A stretch of 7,383 bases of DNA from the NCBI GenBank assembly GCA_031282225.1, contig JAITEC010000112.1, forward strand, positions 1 through 7,383. Direction: 5' to 3'. A model generated the notes under the pieces. That model saw only the letters and a list, made by a program, of their open reading frames with translations. It did not search any database and was not told where the DNA came from. Below are positions 1 to 4,777 of the stretch, piece after piece. This stretch comes from Oscillospiraceae bacterium. GTDB lineage: Bacteria; Bacillota; Clostridia; Oscillospirales; Oscillospiraceae. The position numbers were made by a program, and so were the translations under genes. The first letter of the stretch is position 1, and the number at the start of each line of letters is the position of its first letter.

Positions 1-223
1 GCGAAAAGAATTTTTGCGCAGGAGTGCGCCCCGTGCGACGGAGCAAAAATTGTCATATTCCGCAATTTCCGGGGATTCATTCCCCGGAAACTGCTCTTTG
101 CGAGCGTCGCAACGCGAGAGCTAAGCCTTCGTATCTCGTTTGTTACGGCGCAGTCGTGACAAACGAAATGATTCTGCGAACAAAACGCTTGCGCGAGGCG
201 GGACATTGTGATAAAATACACGC
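1..223. other. Hairpin-rich non-coding region upstream of tagA
   Basis: No convincing gene is visible here. The sequence is packed with inverted repeats: 1-7/11-17 (7 bp), 16-19/26-29, 66-75/81-90 (perfect 10 bp, loop TTCAT), a bulged stem 93-97/117-121 enclosing a perfect 6-bp stem 98-103/107-112, and 136-148/154-166 (13 pairs, loop CGCAG). The last stem contains two G·U pairs when read as plus-strand RNA. In the minus-strand RNA these would be A×C mismatches, so plus-strand transcription is favoured. None of the stems is followed by a T-tract. The region could be the 3' end of an upstream transcript, a structured leader or an unrecognised small RNA. I recognise no known RNA family. Confidence 0.5.
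189..217 (+). promoter_or_regulatory. Extended -10 promoter of tagA (candidate, leaderless)
   Basis: TAAAAT at 212-217 matches the -10 consensus at 5 of 6 positions and is preceded by TG at 209-210 with one spacer base, an extended -10. A weak -35 (TTGCGC, 189-194) lies exactly 17 nt upstream. Transcription would start near 224, which is the A of the tagA ATG, so the mRNA would be leaderless. This fits the absence of a Shine-Dalgarno at normal spacing before tagA. Position and motif are seen; activity is inferred. Confidence 0.5.
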
Positions 224-952
224 ATGAGGACGGACATTCTGGGCGTCGGGTTCGACAACGTGACGACAAAAGAGGCGGCAGGGCTCGCCATGGAGATGAT
301 ATCACAGCGGGAGCGCGCCTATGTCGTAACGCCAAACCCCGAAATTATATGGATGTGCCGCAAAGACCCCCGGCTCCGGGAGGCAATCGGCGGCGCCGCG
401 CTGGTGCTGCCGGACGGCGTGGGCGTAACGCTCGGAGCCCGGATACTGGGCAGGCCGCTGCGCTCTCGCGCGCCGGGCGTGGACTTCTTTGCCGAGCTTG
501 TTGCCAACCTCGCGCCTGCGCGCGGCAGGATATTCCTGCTCGGCGCCAGGCCGGGCGTCGCGGAGGAAGCGGCGCGCAACCTCTCCGTGCAATATCCGGG
601 AATAGCCGTCGTCGGCACGCGCGACGGCTATTTCGACGACGACCGCGAGGTGATACGTATCATAAACGAAGCAGCGCCCGACCTGTTGGCCGTGTGCCTG
701 GGCTCGCCACGGCAGGAACTGTGGATGGCGCAAAACGCGCCGCTGCTCGACGTACCGCTCAGCGCAGGGCTCGGGGGCACGCTCGATGTCATATCGGGCA
801 GGGTCAGGCGCGCGCCCGTGCTGTGGCAAAAGCTCGGCATAGAGTGGCTGTACAGGCTCATACGCGAGCCGCGGCGCCTCAGGCGCATCGTAAAGCTGCC
901 CGCGTACCTGTTTGCCGTGTCGCTCAGCGCGCTGCGCGGCACGCGGAAATAA
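224..952 (+). CDS. tagA: WecG/TagA/CpsF family glycosyltransferase
   Basis: A 242-residue protein of the TagA (GT26) family. Characterised members transfer N-acetylmannosamine from UDP-ManNAc to undecaprenyl-PP-GlcNAc at the inner membrane face, the first committed step of wall teichoic acid linkage-unit synthesis; relatives act in other surface polysaccharides. Seen: an N-terminal ILGVGFDNVT block, VVTPNPE (residues 34-40), LPDGVGV (62-68), RIFLLG (102-107), the GYFDDD loop (135-140), LGSPRQELWM (159-168) and GLGGTLDVISG (182-192). Thr36 and Asp64 sit where the family's catalytic Thr and Asp are expected. The basic, hydrophobic tail from about 200 matches the membrane-targeting appendage. 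Length is normal. The ATG at 224 is required to keep the conserved N-terminus, yet it has no Shine-Dalgarno at usable distance (the nearest purine run is about 20 nt upstream). No other teichoic-acid genes are visible, so the exact polymer is unknown. Confidence 0.93.
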   Translation: MRTDILGVGFDNVTTKEAAGLAMEMISQRERAYVVTPNPEIIWMCRKDPRLREAIGGAALVLPDGVGVTLGARILGRPLRSRAPGVDFFAELVANLAPARGRIFLLGARPGVAEEAARNLSVQYPGIAVVGTRDGYFDDDREVIRIINEAAPDLLAVCLGSPRQELWMAQNAPLLDVPLSAGLGGTLDVISGRVRRAPVLWQKLGIEWLYRLIREPRRLRRIVKLPAYLFAVSLSALRGTRK

Positions 953-980
953 TATACGCTGGCGGGGGGATACTTTAAGT

Positions 981-1571
981 ATGGCGGTGCTGATCAACGA
1001 AAAAAAAATGCTGCGCGAGGATATGCTGCGCGATATAGGCGCGCTGCCAGCCAAATATATTGTGTCCAGCGACAGCGGGATATATAATAACCTCGTGGAG
1101 CTGCCCGAATTCTTATCCGCAGGAGTGGTGCTGTTCTATTTCAGCGTGAACCGGGAACCCTCCACGCACCGCGCGATAGCGCGCGCGCTGGATATGGGCA
1201 AGACGGCGGCGCTGCCGCTGCCGTACCCGGGCGGCGTCATGTCCGCAAGGGAAATACTCAGCGCCGACGCACCGGAAGCGGGCCCATACGGCATCCCCGC
1301 GCCACCTGAGAGCGCGCGGATCATTGAAAAAGGCGATATAGACCTAATCATTGTGCCCGCCGTCAGTTTCGACCGCGACTGCTACAGGCTCGGATACGGC
1401 GGAGGGTACTACGACCGCTACCTTCCGGGGACGCGCGCGTACACTGTCGGCCTTGCCAGGGAACGGCTCATAAGGCCGCGCGTCCCGCGCGAGGCGCACG
1501 ATATCCCGGTGCGCTGCGTTGTGACGGAGGCCGGCGCCATATACGCGCGGCAAGGCGGAGGCTCTGTATGA
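981..1571 (+). CDS. ygfA: 5-formyltetrahydrofolate cyclo-ligase (5,10-methenyl-THF synthetase)
   Basis: A 196-residue cytosolic enzyme that converts 5-formyl-THF plus ATP into 5,10-methenyl-THF, returning the storage or inhibitory folate to the one-carbon pool (also called fau/yqgN in other genomes). Seen: VLFYFSVNREPST (residues 50-62), the GPYGIP block (101-106), DLIIVPAVSFD (121-131) and the ATP-phosphate signature LGYGGGYYDRYL (137-148), all in the expected order. The N-terminal basic substrate segment (EKKMLRE) is present, and length is usual. An earlier in-frame start at 912 would overlap tagA. The ATG at 981 is chosen because conserved sequence begins there and a G-rich run (964-970) lies 10 nt upstream. 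The gene follows tagA by 28 nt, so co-transcription is likely although the functions are unrelated. Its last codons form the left arm of a hairpin that spans the stop codon. Confidence 0.95.
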   Translation: MAVLINEKKMLREDMLRDIGALPAKYIVSSDSGIYNNLVELPEFLSAGVVLFYFSVNREPSTHRAIARALDMGKTAALPLPYPGGVMSAREILSADAPEAGPYGIPAPPESARIIEKGDIDLIIVPAVSFDRDCYRLGYGGGYYDRYLPGTRAYTVGLARERLIRPRVPREAHDIPVRCVVTEAGAIYARQGGGSV

Positions 1572-1583
1572 GGAGCCTCCGCC
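1554..1583. terminator. Bidirectional hairpin over the cyclo-ligase stop codon
   Basis: A perfect 11-bp inverted repeat (1554-1564 with 1573-1583) closes an 8-nt loop that contains the TGA of the cyclo-ligase gene. It lies between this gene and the convergent small gene ending at 1616, so it could end both transcripts. There is no T-tract on either side, so it is not a textbook intrinsic terminator and might act as a 3'-end stabiliser. Confidence 0.55.
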
Positions 1584-1615
1584 GGTGCCGTGTCACAGCG
1601 CTGCCGCCCTGCGCG

Positions 1616-1756
1616 TCAGCAACCGCAGCTGTCCGTTCTGCAGCTGTCCGTTCTGCAGCCCCCGCCGTTATCTCCGCTGGCGCTGCAGAAGAAGATGATG
1701 ACGAGGATCAGAATGATCCACCACCCCGAGATGCCGCCTATATTGTTTAAACACAT
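1616..1756 (-). CDS. Small membrane peptide with cysteine-repeat tail, unknown function
   Basis: A 46-residue peptide I cannot assign to a named family. It has a short N-terminus (MCLNNIGGIS), one hydrophobic membrane segment (about residues 11-24, starting GWW, rich in Ile and Leu), then a Gly-rich turn and a tail with Cys at 34, 39, 44 and 46. The tail contains the pentapeptide CRTDS twice in tandem. The start at 1756 is strongly supported by GGAG (1767-1764) with a 7-nt gap to ATG. The open frame continues upstream to 1921, but that part is not hydrophobic and has no comparable ribosome site. The overall build (Gly-rich lead, single helix, Gly/Cys tail) resembles the tiny YjcZ-like hydrophobic proteins common in spore formers. 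A spore or envelope role is a guess. It converges with the cyclo-ligase gene and diverges from mltG. Confidence 0.7.
   Translation of the reverse strand: MCLNNIGGISGWWIILILVIIFFCSASGDNGGGCRTDSCRTDSCGC
1625..1654. repeat. 15-bp tandem direct repeat inside the small gene
   Basis: The 15-mer GCAGCTGTCCGTTCT occurs at 1625-1639 and again, identical, at 1640-1654, followed by a further GCAG. Its length is a multiple of three, so on the minus strand it encodes the repeated pentapeptide CRTDS and can expand or contract without breaking the frame. Identity at every base, including third positions, suggests recent duplication. Confidence 0.9.
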
Positions 1757-1952
1757 ACGTAAACTCCATTCCGCCGCTGCGTGACGGCAAAAATATTGTT
1801 CGAGCGCTCGCCCTACCACACGCAGATAACAGTTGATAGAGCCGGTCGTTCGCGCGGCGCCGCGCTGTAATGGCCGCCGCATGAGATATACTATGCCGCC
1901 CGGCTTATTTAGGTTCCCCATATGCTTGAATATTTTTGAGAGGTATGGCTCT
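1757..1952. other. Divergent intergenic region between the small gene and mltG
   Basis: About 200 nt with no gene. It holds two perfect palindromes, CGAGCGCTCG (1801-1810) and GCGCGGCGCCGCGC (1852-1865). A possible plus-strand -10, TATACT (1887-1892), has only a poor -35 match (CTGTAA, 1865-1870, 16 nt away). I see no confident promoter for the small gene. The mltG Shine-Dalgarno is at 1938-1943. Confidence 0.4.
1764..1767 (-). promoter_or_regulatory. Shine-Dalgarno deciding the small-gene start
   Basis: The minus strand reads TGGAG, then a 7-nt gap, then ATG at 1756. This fixes the start of the 46-residue peptide and is the main reason for preferring a real minus-strand gene over the overlapping plus-strand frames, whose starts have no comparable site. 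Confidence 0.7.
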
Positions 1953-3182
1953 ATGCCCGACGATAGGTTTTATGATTACGAACTAGGCAACTCAGGCGAG
2001 TCGCAGGGGAGGCGGGATCACCCGGGCGCGGACAGCTCTGGGACCGGCGCGCGCGAGACCGACGATATTGGCGATTTCAATATAGATTTTGATTTCGACA
2101 GGGAGTACAAGGACGTGCCGGAGGATCGCCCGTTGCGGCAACGGCGCGAAAAGCGGACCGGGTGCCTCGGGGGGCTGCTTTTCGCGGCGTTTGTCATAAG
2201 CATAAGCCTGCTCCTGGCGTCGCTCGGGTGGCTCGCCGCCACGGACGTGTTGGGCCTTGGGGACGAGGACGAGACCGTGCAGGTGACGATCCCCAAGGGC
2301 TTCGACATTGCGACCGTGGCAAGCGCTCTGCGCGAGGCGGGGCTAATCAAATACGAGTTTCTGTTCAAGATATACGCGGACTTCTCCGAGGCGGCGGAAA
2401 AAATAGCGTCGGGCACATATGTGCTCAACACCAATTACGACTACCGCATGCTGGTAGACAGCATGACCGAGCGCGGCGGGAAGCGCGCGACTGTAGATGT
2501 GACGATCCCCGAGGGATATACGCTCGCGCAAATTTTCGCGAGCTTTGAGGAAAGCGGCGTGTGTTCCGCAGACGAGCTCTGGGTCACCGCCGAGAACAAT
2601 TTCTTCGATAACGATTTTTTGGCGGGAGTCCCTCTCGGAGACAGGTACAGACTGGAGGGCTTTCTGTTCCCGGACACCTATACATTCTATGTCGGAGACA
2701 CGCCAGAGCGGGCTATATCTAAAATGCTCGATAATTTCGGCAAGCGCGTGCCGGTGGAGATGCGCGCGCGCGCCGGCGAGCTGGGATATTCGCTGCGCGA
2801 AGCCATTACGATCGCGTCCATGATAGAAAAAGAGGCGTCAGCCGACGAGGATCGCCCGCTCGTGGCCTCGGTGATATACAACCGCTTGGGCAGCGAGGAG
2901 TTTCCGCGGCTGGAGATAGACGCGACGATTTACTATGCCATGGCGCTCACGGGCGAGCCGTTCTCCGTAGATCTCAACAACCCGTACAACACGCGCGTGT
3001 ATCCGGGATTGCCTCCCGGCCCGATATCCAATCCAGGTCTAAAGGCCATTGAGGCCGCCCTGCACCCGGAGAGCACGGGCTACTATTTCTACGCCCTTAG
3101 CAAAACAGGCGGCAGGCACGAGTTTTTTGAGGACTACGACGCGTTCCTGGCGTTCGTGACAAGCGAAGATTACGGGGGATAG
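1953..3182 (+). CDS. mltG: Endolytic murein transglycosylase MltG (YceG-like)
   Basis: A 409-residue membrane-anchored lytic transglycosylase that cleaves nascent glycan strands outside the membrane and so sets chain length during wall synthesis. Seen: a cytosolic N-terminal region of about 70 residues, very acidic at 37-58 and then basic (62-68); one transmembrane segment (about 71-96); a LysM-like subdomain beginning VTIPKGFDIATVA (about 111-123), with a second VTIPEGYTLAQIF block (183-195); and the YceG catalytic domain. The last includes LEGFLFPDTYTF (234-245), IASMIEKEAS (287-296), VIYNRL (307-312) and NTRVYPGLPPGPISNPG (346-362). The catalytic Glu is one of those in MIEKE (292 or 294; 292 by alignment from memory). 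The start at 1953 is chosen because GAGAGG (1938-1943) lies 9 nt upstream; the frame is open to 1833 without better support. It converges on sigK, and its TAG stop forms part of a hairpin. Confidence 0.95.
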   Translation: MPDDRFYDYELGNSGESQGRRDHPGADSSGTGARETDDIGDFNIDFDFDREYKDVPEDRPLRQRREKRTGCLGGLLFAAFVISISLLLASLGWLAATDVLGLGDEDETVQVTIPKGFDIATVASALREAGLIKYEFLFKIYADFSEAAEKIASGTYVLNTNYDYRMLVDSMTERGGKRATVDVTIPEGYTLAQIFASFEESGVCSADELWVTAENNFFDNDFLAGVPLGDRYRLEGFLFPDTYTFYVGDTPERAISKMLDNFGKRVPVEMRARAGELGYSLREAITIASMIEKEASADEDRPLVASVIYNRLGSEEFPRLEIDATIYYAMALTGEPFSVDLNNPYNTRVYPGLPPGPISNPGLKAIEAALHPESTGYYFYALSKTGGRHEFFEDYDAFLAFVTSEDYGG

Positions 3183-3228
3183 GCGCTGTGGCGCGGCGGG
3201 CACTCTCTCAGTCGCCGAAACAGCGCCT
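3181..3228. terminator. Hairpin between convergent mltG and sigK
   Basis: A perfect 9-bp stem (3181-3189 with 3220-3228) is extended by GGCG/CGCC (3190-3193 with 3213-3216) across a 3-nt bulge. The left arm begins within the mltG stop codon, and the right arm lies in the last codons of sigK. Only 25 nt separate the two genes, so this is the only candidate end for both transcripts. There is no T-tract. Confidence 0.5.
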
Positions 3229-3894
3229 GAGCTTTTCGAGCGCCTTCTTTTCGATGCGCGATACATAAGACCGCGAGATGCCGCGCGCCGCCGCTATTTC
3301 GCGCTGCGTCTTGGGAAGCGTGTTGTTCAGCCCATACCGCATTGCGACAATTTCCGCCTCGCGATTTGTGAGGACGTCCGCGATATATTTAACCAACTGC
3401 TCTTGCGCCTCGCGCGCGCAGAGCACGTCTAGCATATCGTCCTCCACGCTCAGCACATCTATCAGCGACATCCGCTCGCCGTCATTGTCCGCGTCGATAG
3501 AGTCTGATAGGGACATATCCCCCAGAGTCTTCCTCCGGCTACGGAAATACATCAATATCTCATTTTCAATGCATCTGCTGCAATATGTAGCCAGTTTAAC
3601 TTTTTTGTCGGGCTTGTATGTGGATATCCCTTTTATAAGCCCTATTGTTCCTATGGATATCAGGTCGTCCCTCTCGTCGGACTGCGTGAAATATTTCTTC
3701 GCAATATGCGCGACAAGCCGCAGATTGCGCTCTATCAATACGTTGCGCGCCGCCTCGTCCCCAGACAGGAAAGCCTCTACATACCGCTCTTCCTCCTGTG
3801 CGGACAGCGGCTTCGGAAACGAGCCGATCCCGTCCGAGAGCCGCAGCATGAGGAACGGCACCGATAAAAACATCGCGATAGTCGCTGTTAGCAT
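3208..3894 (-). CDS. sigK: RNA polymerase sporulation sigma factor SigK (pro-sigma-K)
   Basis: A 228-residue sigma-70 family factor that directs late mother-cell transcription (coat and cortex genes) during sporulation. Seen: a hydrophobic N-terminal pro-sequence (about residues 1-20), the linker FPKPLSAQEEERY (26-38), region 2 with NLRLVAHIAKKY (57-68), DLISIGTIGLIKGI (77-90) and LATYCSRCIENEILMYFR (101-118), then SLIDVL (143-148), and region 4 with LTNREAEIVAMRYGL (175-189) and the helix-turn-helix TQREIAAARGISRSYVSRIE (196-215). The same order is found in Bacillus SigK. The pro-sequence implies membrane tethering and activation by the SpoIVFB intramembrane protease. The gene is uninterrupted, with no skin-like insertion. 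The frame is open far upstream (to 4446) but overlaps another gene there. GGAGGTG (3907-3901), 6 nt before ATG, fixes the start at 3894. Confidence 0.96.
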   Translation of the reverse strand: MLTATIAMFLSVPFLMLRLSDGIGSFPKPLSAQEEERYVEAFLSGDEAARNVLIERNLRLVAHIAKKYFTQSDERDDLISIGTIGLIKGISTYKPDKKVKLATYCSRCIENEILMYFRSRRKTLGDMSLSDSIDADNDGERMSLIDVLSVEDDMLDVLCAREAQEQLVKYIADVLTNREAEIVAMRYGLNNTLPKTQREIAAARGISRSYVSRIEKKALEKLRRCFGD

Positions 3895-3905
3895 ATCAAG
3901 CACCT

Positions 3906-3940
3906 CCGAATACACCGTAGCCTGGTTACAGTGTATTCGG
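3906..3940 (-). promoter_or_regulatory. 14-bp hairpin linking the -10 box to the sigK Shine-Dalgarno
   Basis: In minus-strand RNA, 3940-3927 pairs with 3919-3906 over 14 contiguous pairs (one U·G) around a 7-nt loop. The 3' arm ends with the first two G residues of GGAGGTG, and the 5' arm contains the -10 box. In plus-strand RNA the wobble position would be a C×A mismatch. A transcript begun at the local promoter would lack the 5' arm, so only read-through RNA could fold it. Confidence 0.65.
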
Positions 3941-3960
3941 GCGGCTTTGTCCAATATCTC
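3930..3960 (-). promoter_or_regulatory. Candidate sigma-E promoter of sigK
   Basis: On the minus strand, GAGATATT (3960-3953) and AATACACT (3937-3930) fit the sigma-E pattern: an ATA core at -35, 17 nt of spacing, and a -10 differing from CATACANT only at the first base. Transcription would start about 7 nt further on, near 3923, giving a leader of about 28 nt. In known spore formers sigK is transcribed by sigma-E RNA polymerase, so this is the expected element in the expected place. Activity is inferred. Confidence 0.65.
3945..3954 (-). promoter_or_regulatory. Candidate SpoIIID binding site in the sigK promoter
   Basis: TTGGACAAAG on the minus strand matches the SpoIIID consensus WWRRACARNY at 9 of 10 positions, including the GGACAA core. 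It lies in the spacer of the sigma-E promoter, next to the -35. SpoIIID activates sigK in Bacillus. A site within the spacer could instead repress, so the sign of the effect is open. Confidence 0.5.
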
Positions 3961-3995
3961 TGTGTACGGCGCGGTACCGAAAGCCCCGGCAGTTT

Positions 3996-4517
3996 TTATG
4001 TCGGCGGCGGCAGGATTATGGTTTTTACGCCGCGCTTGCCGGCGTATGCAACCGTGTACCCCGTGCCGCCGGGCTGCCCGTCGTACACGGCTACCAGCAT
4101 GGACGAGCGGTTCACCATGTATCGGTTGCGCTTTGCCATGGCTCCGCGACTGTATGCTCCGCTGACTACCGTGCGGATATCGCACAACGCCAGCAATCTG
4201 TCGTAGCGCGCCGCGTCCGCCGCAGGCCATCCGGCAGATTGCATATCGTGCGGGACAGCGGCTTCTACCGTCACGCCGCCCAGGCGCGTCCGCAGCGCCA
4301 TGACAGATTCGCAAAAATACATGTCGCAGCCGCGAGCCATGCCGCAGACGAAGTGCCGCATGCCGTCCGCGTAGGCCCTCTCCGCCGCCCTGTCTATGTC
4401 CTTTTTGAGGCTCACGCAGCGCGCGTCCGCCTCGTCCCCGCGCCACGGCAGCTTCTCCGGCCTGTATCCGGAGAAACAGCAGGTGTTCTCGCGCGCAATC
4501 GGTATAAATGTATGCAT
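3996..4517 (-). CDS. SLOG-fold (DUF1273/YpsA-like) protein
   Basis: A 173-residue protein of the YpsA-like branch of the SLOG superfamily, whose Rossmann-like fold is predicted to bind nucleotides or nucleotide-derived ligands. Bacillus YpsA has been linked to cell-division control, but the biochemical activity is unsettled. Seen: CCFSGYRPEKLPW (residues 13-25), the glycine motif FVCGMARGCDMYF (56-68), AVPHDMQSAGW (87-97), a polar RNRYMVNRSSMLVAVYDG block (130-147) and PGGTGYTVAYA (149-159). These match the family in order and spacing. A GTG at 4523 would also open the frame, but it lies 1 nt from GGAG (4528-4525), whereas ATG at 4517 lies 7 nt from it, so 4517 is chosen. It reads toward sigK, with 101 nt between its stop and the sigK start and no terminator seen, so read-through into sigK is possible. 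Confidence 0.85.
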   Translation of the reverse strand: MHTFIPIARENTCCFSGYRPEKLPWRGDEADARCVSLKKDIDRAAERAYADGMRHFVCGMARGCDMYFCESVMALRTRLGGVTVEAAVPHDMQSAGWPAADAARYDRLLALCDIRTVVSGAYSRGAMAKRNRYMVNRSSMLVAVYDGQPGGTGYTVAYAGKRGVKTIILPPPT

Positions 4518-4524
4518 CGCCACG

Positions 4525-4528
4525 CTCC
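4525..4528 (-). promoter_or_regulatory. Shine-Dalgarno deciding the SLOG gene start
   Basis: GGAG on the minus strand is only 1 nt from the GTG at 4523 but 7 nt from the ATG at 4517, so initiation at 4517 is favoured and the protein begins MHTFIP. Confidence 0.7.
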
Positions 4529-4554
4529 GAATGTAAATACTAGAACAAATTCGC

Positions 4555-4583
4555 TTGTAATATGTATCGCAACATGCTATAAT
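4555..4583 (+). promoter_or_regulatory. Strong housekeeping promoter of the FMN riboswitch-ribU unit
   Basis: TTGTAA (4555-4560), a 17-nt spacer and a perfect TATAAT (4578-4583), with TG at 4575-4576 forming an extended -10. Transcription should start near 4590, about 15 nt before the riboswitch P1 stem. It lies in the gap between the divergent SLOG gene and ribU; I see no comparably clear minus-strand promoter there. Confidence 0.85.
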
Positions 4584-4603
4584 ACTCCCGCAACTGAATA
4601 ATT

Positions 4604-4713
4604 GTCTTCGGGGCAGGGTGAAATTCCCGACCGGCGGTTACAGTCCGCGAGCGCGACAGCGCATGAATCGGTGCAATTCCGATACCGACAGTAAAGTCTG
4701 GATGGAAGAAGAT
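4604..4713 (+). ncRNA. FMN riboswitch (RFN element)
   Basis: The conserved RFN core is present in order: P1 5' strand TCTTC (4605-4609), GGGCAGGGTGAAATTCCCG (4611-4629), ACCGGCGGT, the AGTCCGCGAGCG block (about 4642-4653), a variable stem, ATCGGTGCAATTCCGATACCGACAGTAAAGTCTGGATGG spread over about 4667-4705, and the P1 3' strand GAAGA (4705-4709). The RNA binds flavin mononucleotide and switches off riboflavin synthesis or import genes when FMN is plentiful. A candidate antiterminator pairs 4606-4612 with 4731-4737, competing with both P1 and the terminator stem. Confidence 0.97.
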
Positions 4714-4724
4714 GTGCGTAATAT

Positions 4725-4762
4725 TTCGTACCCGAGGCAATGCGAGGGTGCGGATTTTTTTT
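4725..4762 (+). terminator. Intrinsic terminator of the FMN riboswitch (expression platform)
   Basis: A 9-pair stem (4725-4733 with 4746-4754, two G·U pairs) around a 12-nt loop is followed directly by eight T residues (4755-4762). It ends just before the ribU Shine-Dalgarno (4763-4768), so FMN-bound RNA should stop transcription before the gene. Confidence 0.88.
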
Positions 4763-4777
4763 AGGAGGCAAGGTAAG

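Noticed and set aside
208..1054. Long open frames overlapping tagA on both strands (208-978 plus; 1054-302 minus)
   Set aside because: Arg/Ala/Gly-rich translations with no recognisable motifs, produced by GC-rich codon use. The tagA frame has all the family motifs.
1625..1654. The 15-bp tandem repeat as a CRISPR-like or attachment site
   Set aside because: Only two adjacent copies with no spacer, in frame within a gene, and no integrase or cas genes nearby.
1568..1784. Plus-strand small frames (1568-1750, 1590-1784) over the Cys-tail gene
   Set aside because: No comparable Shine-Dalgarno and low-complexity translations; the minus-strand reading gives a membrane helix plus a well-spaced ribosome site.
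1865..1892. CTGTAA - 16 nt - TATACT as an mltG promoter
   Set aside because: The -10 is good, but the -35 matches at only about 3 of 6 positions and nothing else supports it; mentioned only within the intergenic entry.
1919..1926. CATATGCT as a sigma-E -10 box upstream of mltG
   Set aside because: No ATA at the required distance upstream.
1833..1952. Upstream extension of mltG to 1833
   Set aside because: The added 40 residues have no conservation or signal-peptide features, and GAGAGG at 1938-1943 favours the ATG at 1953.
3278..4165. Large plus-strand frame opposite sigK
   Set aside because: Ser/Arg-rich composition typical of an antisense shadow, no family features, and sigK occupies the other strand.
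3208..4446. A 412-residue minus-strand frame that could be read as a SigK fusion
   Set aside because: The first 184 residues are the out-of-frame shadow of the SLOG gene. A strong Shine-Dalgarno and the pro-sequence start sit at 3894.
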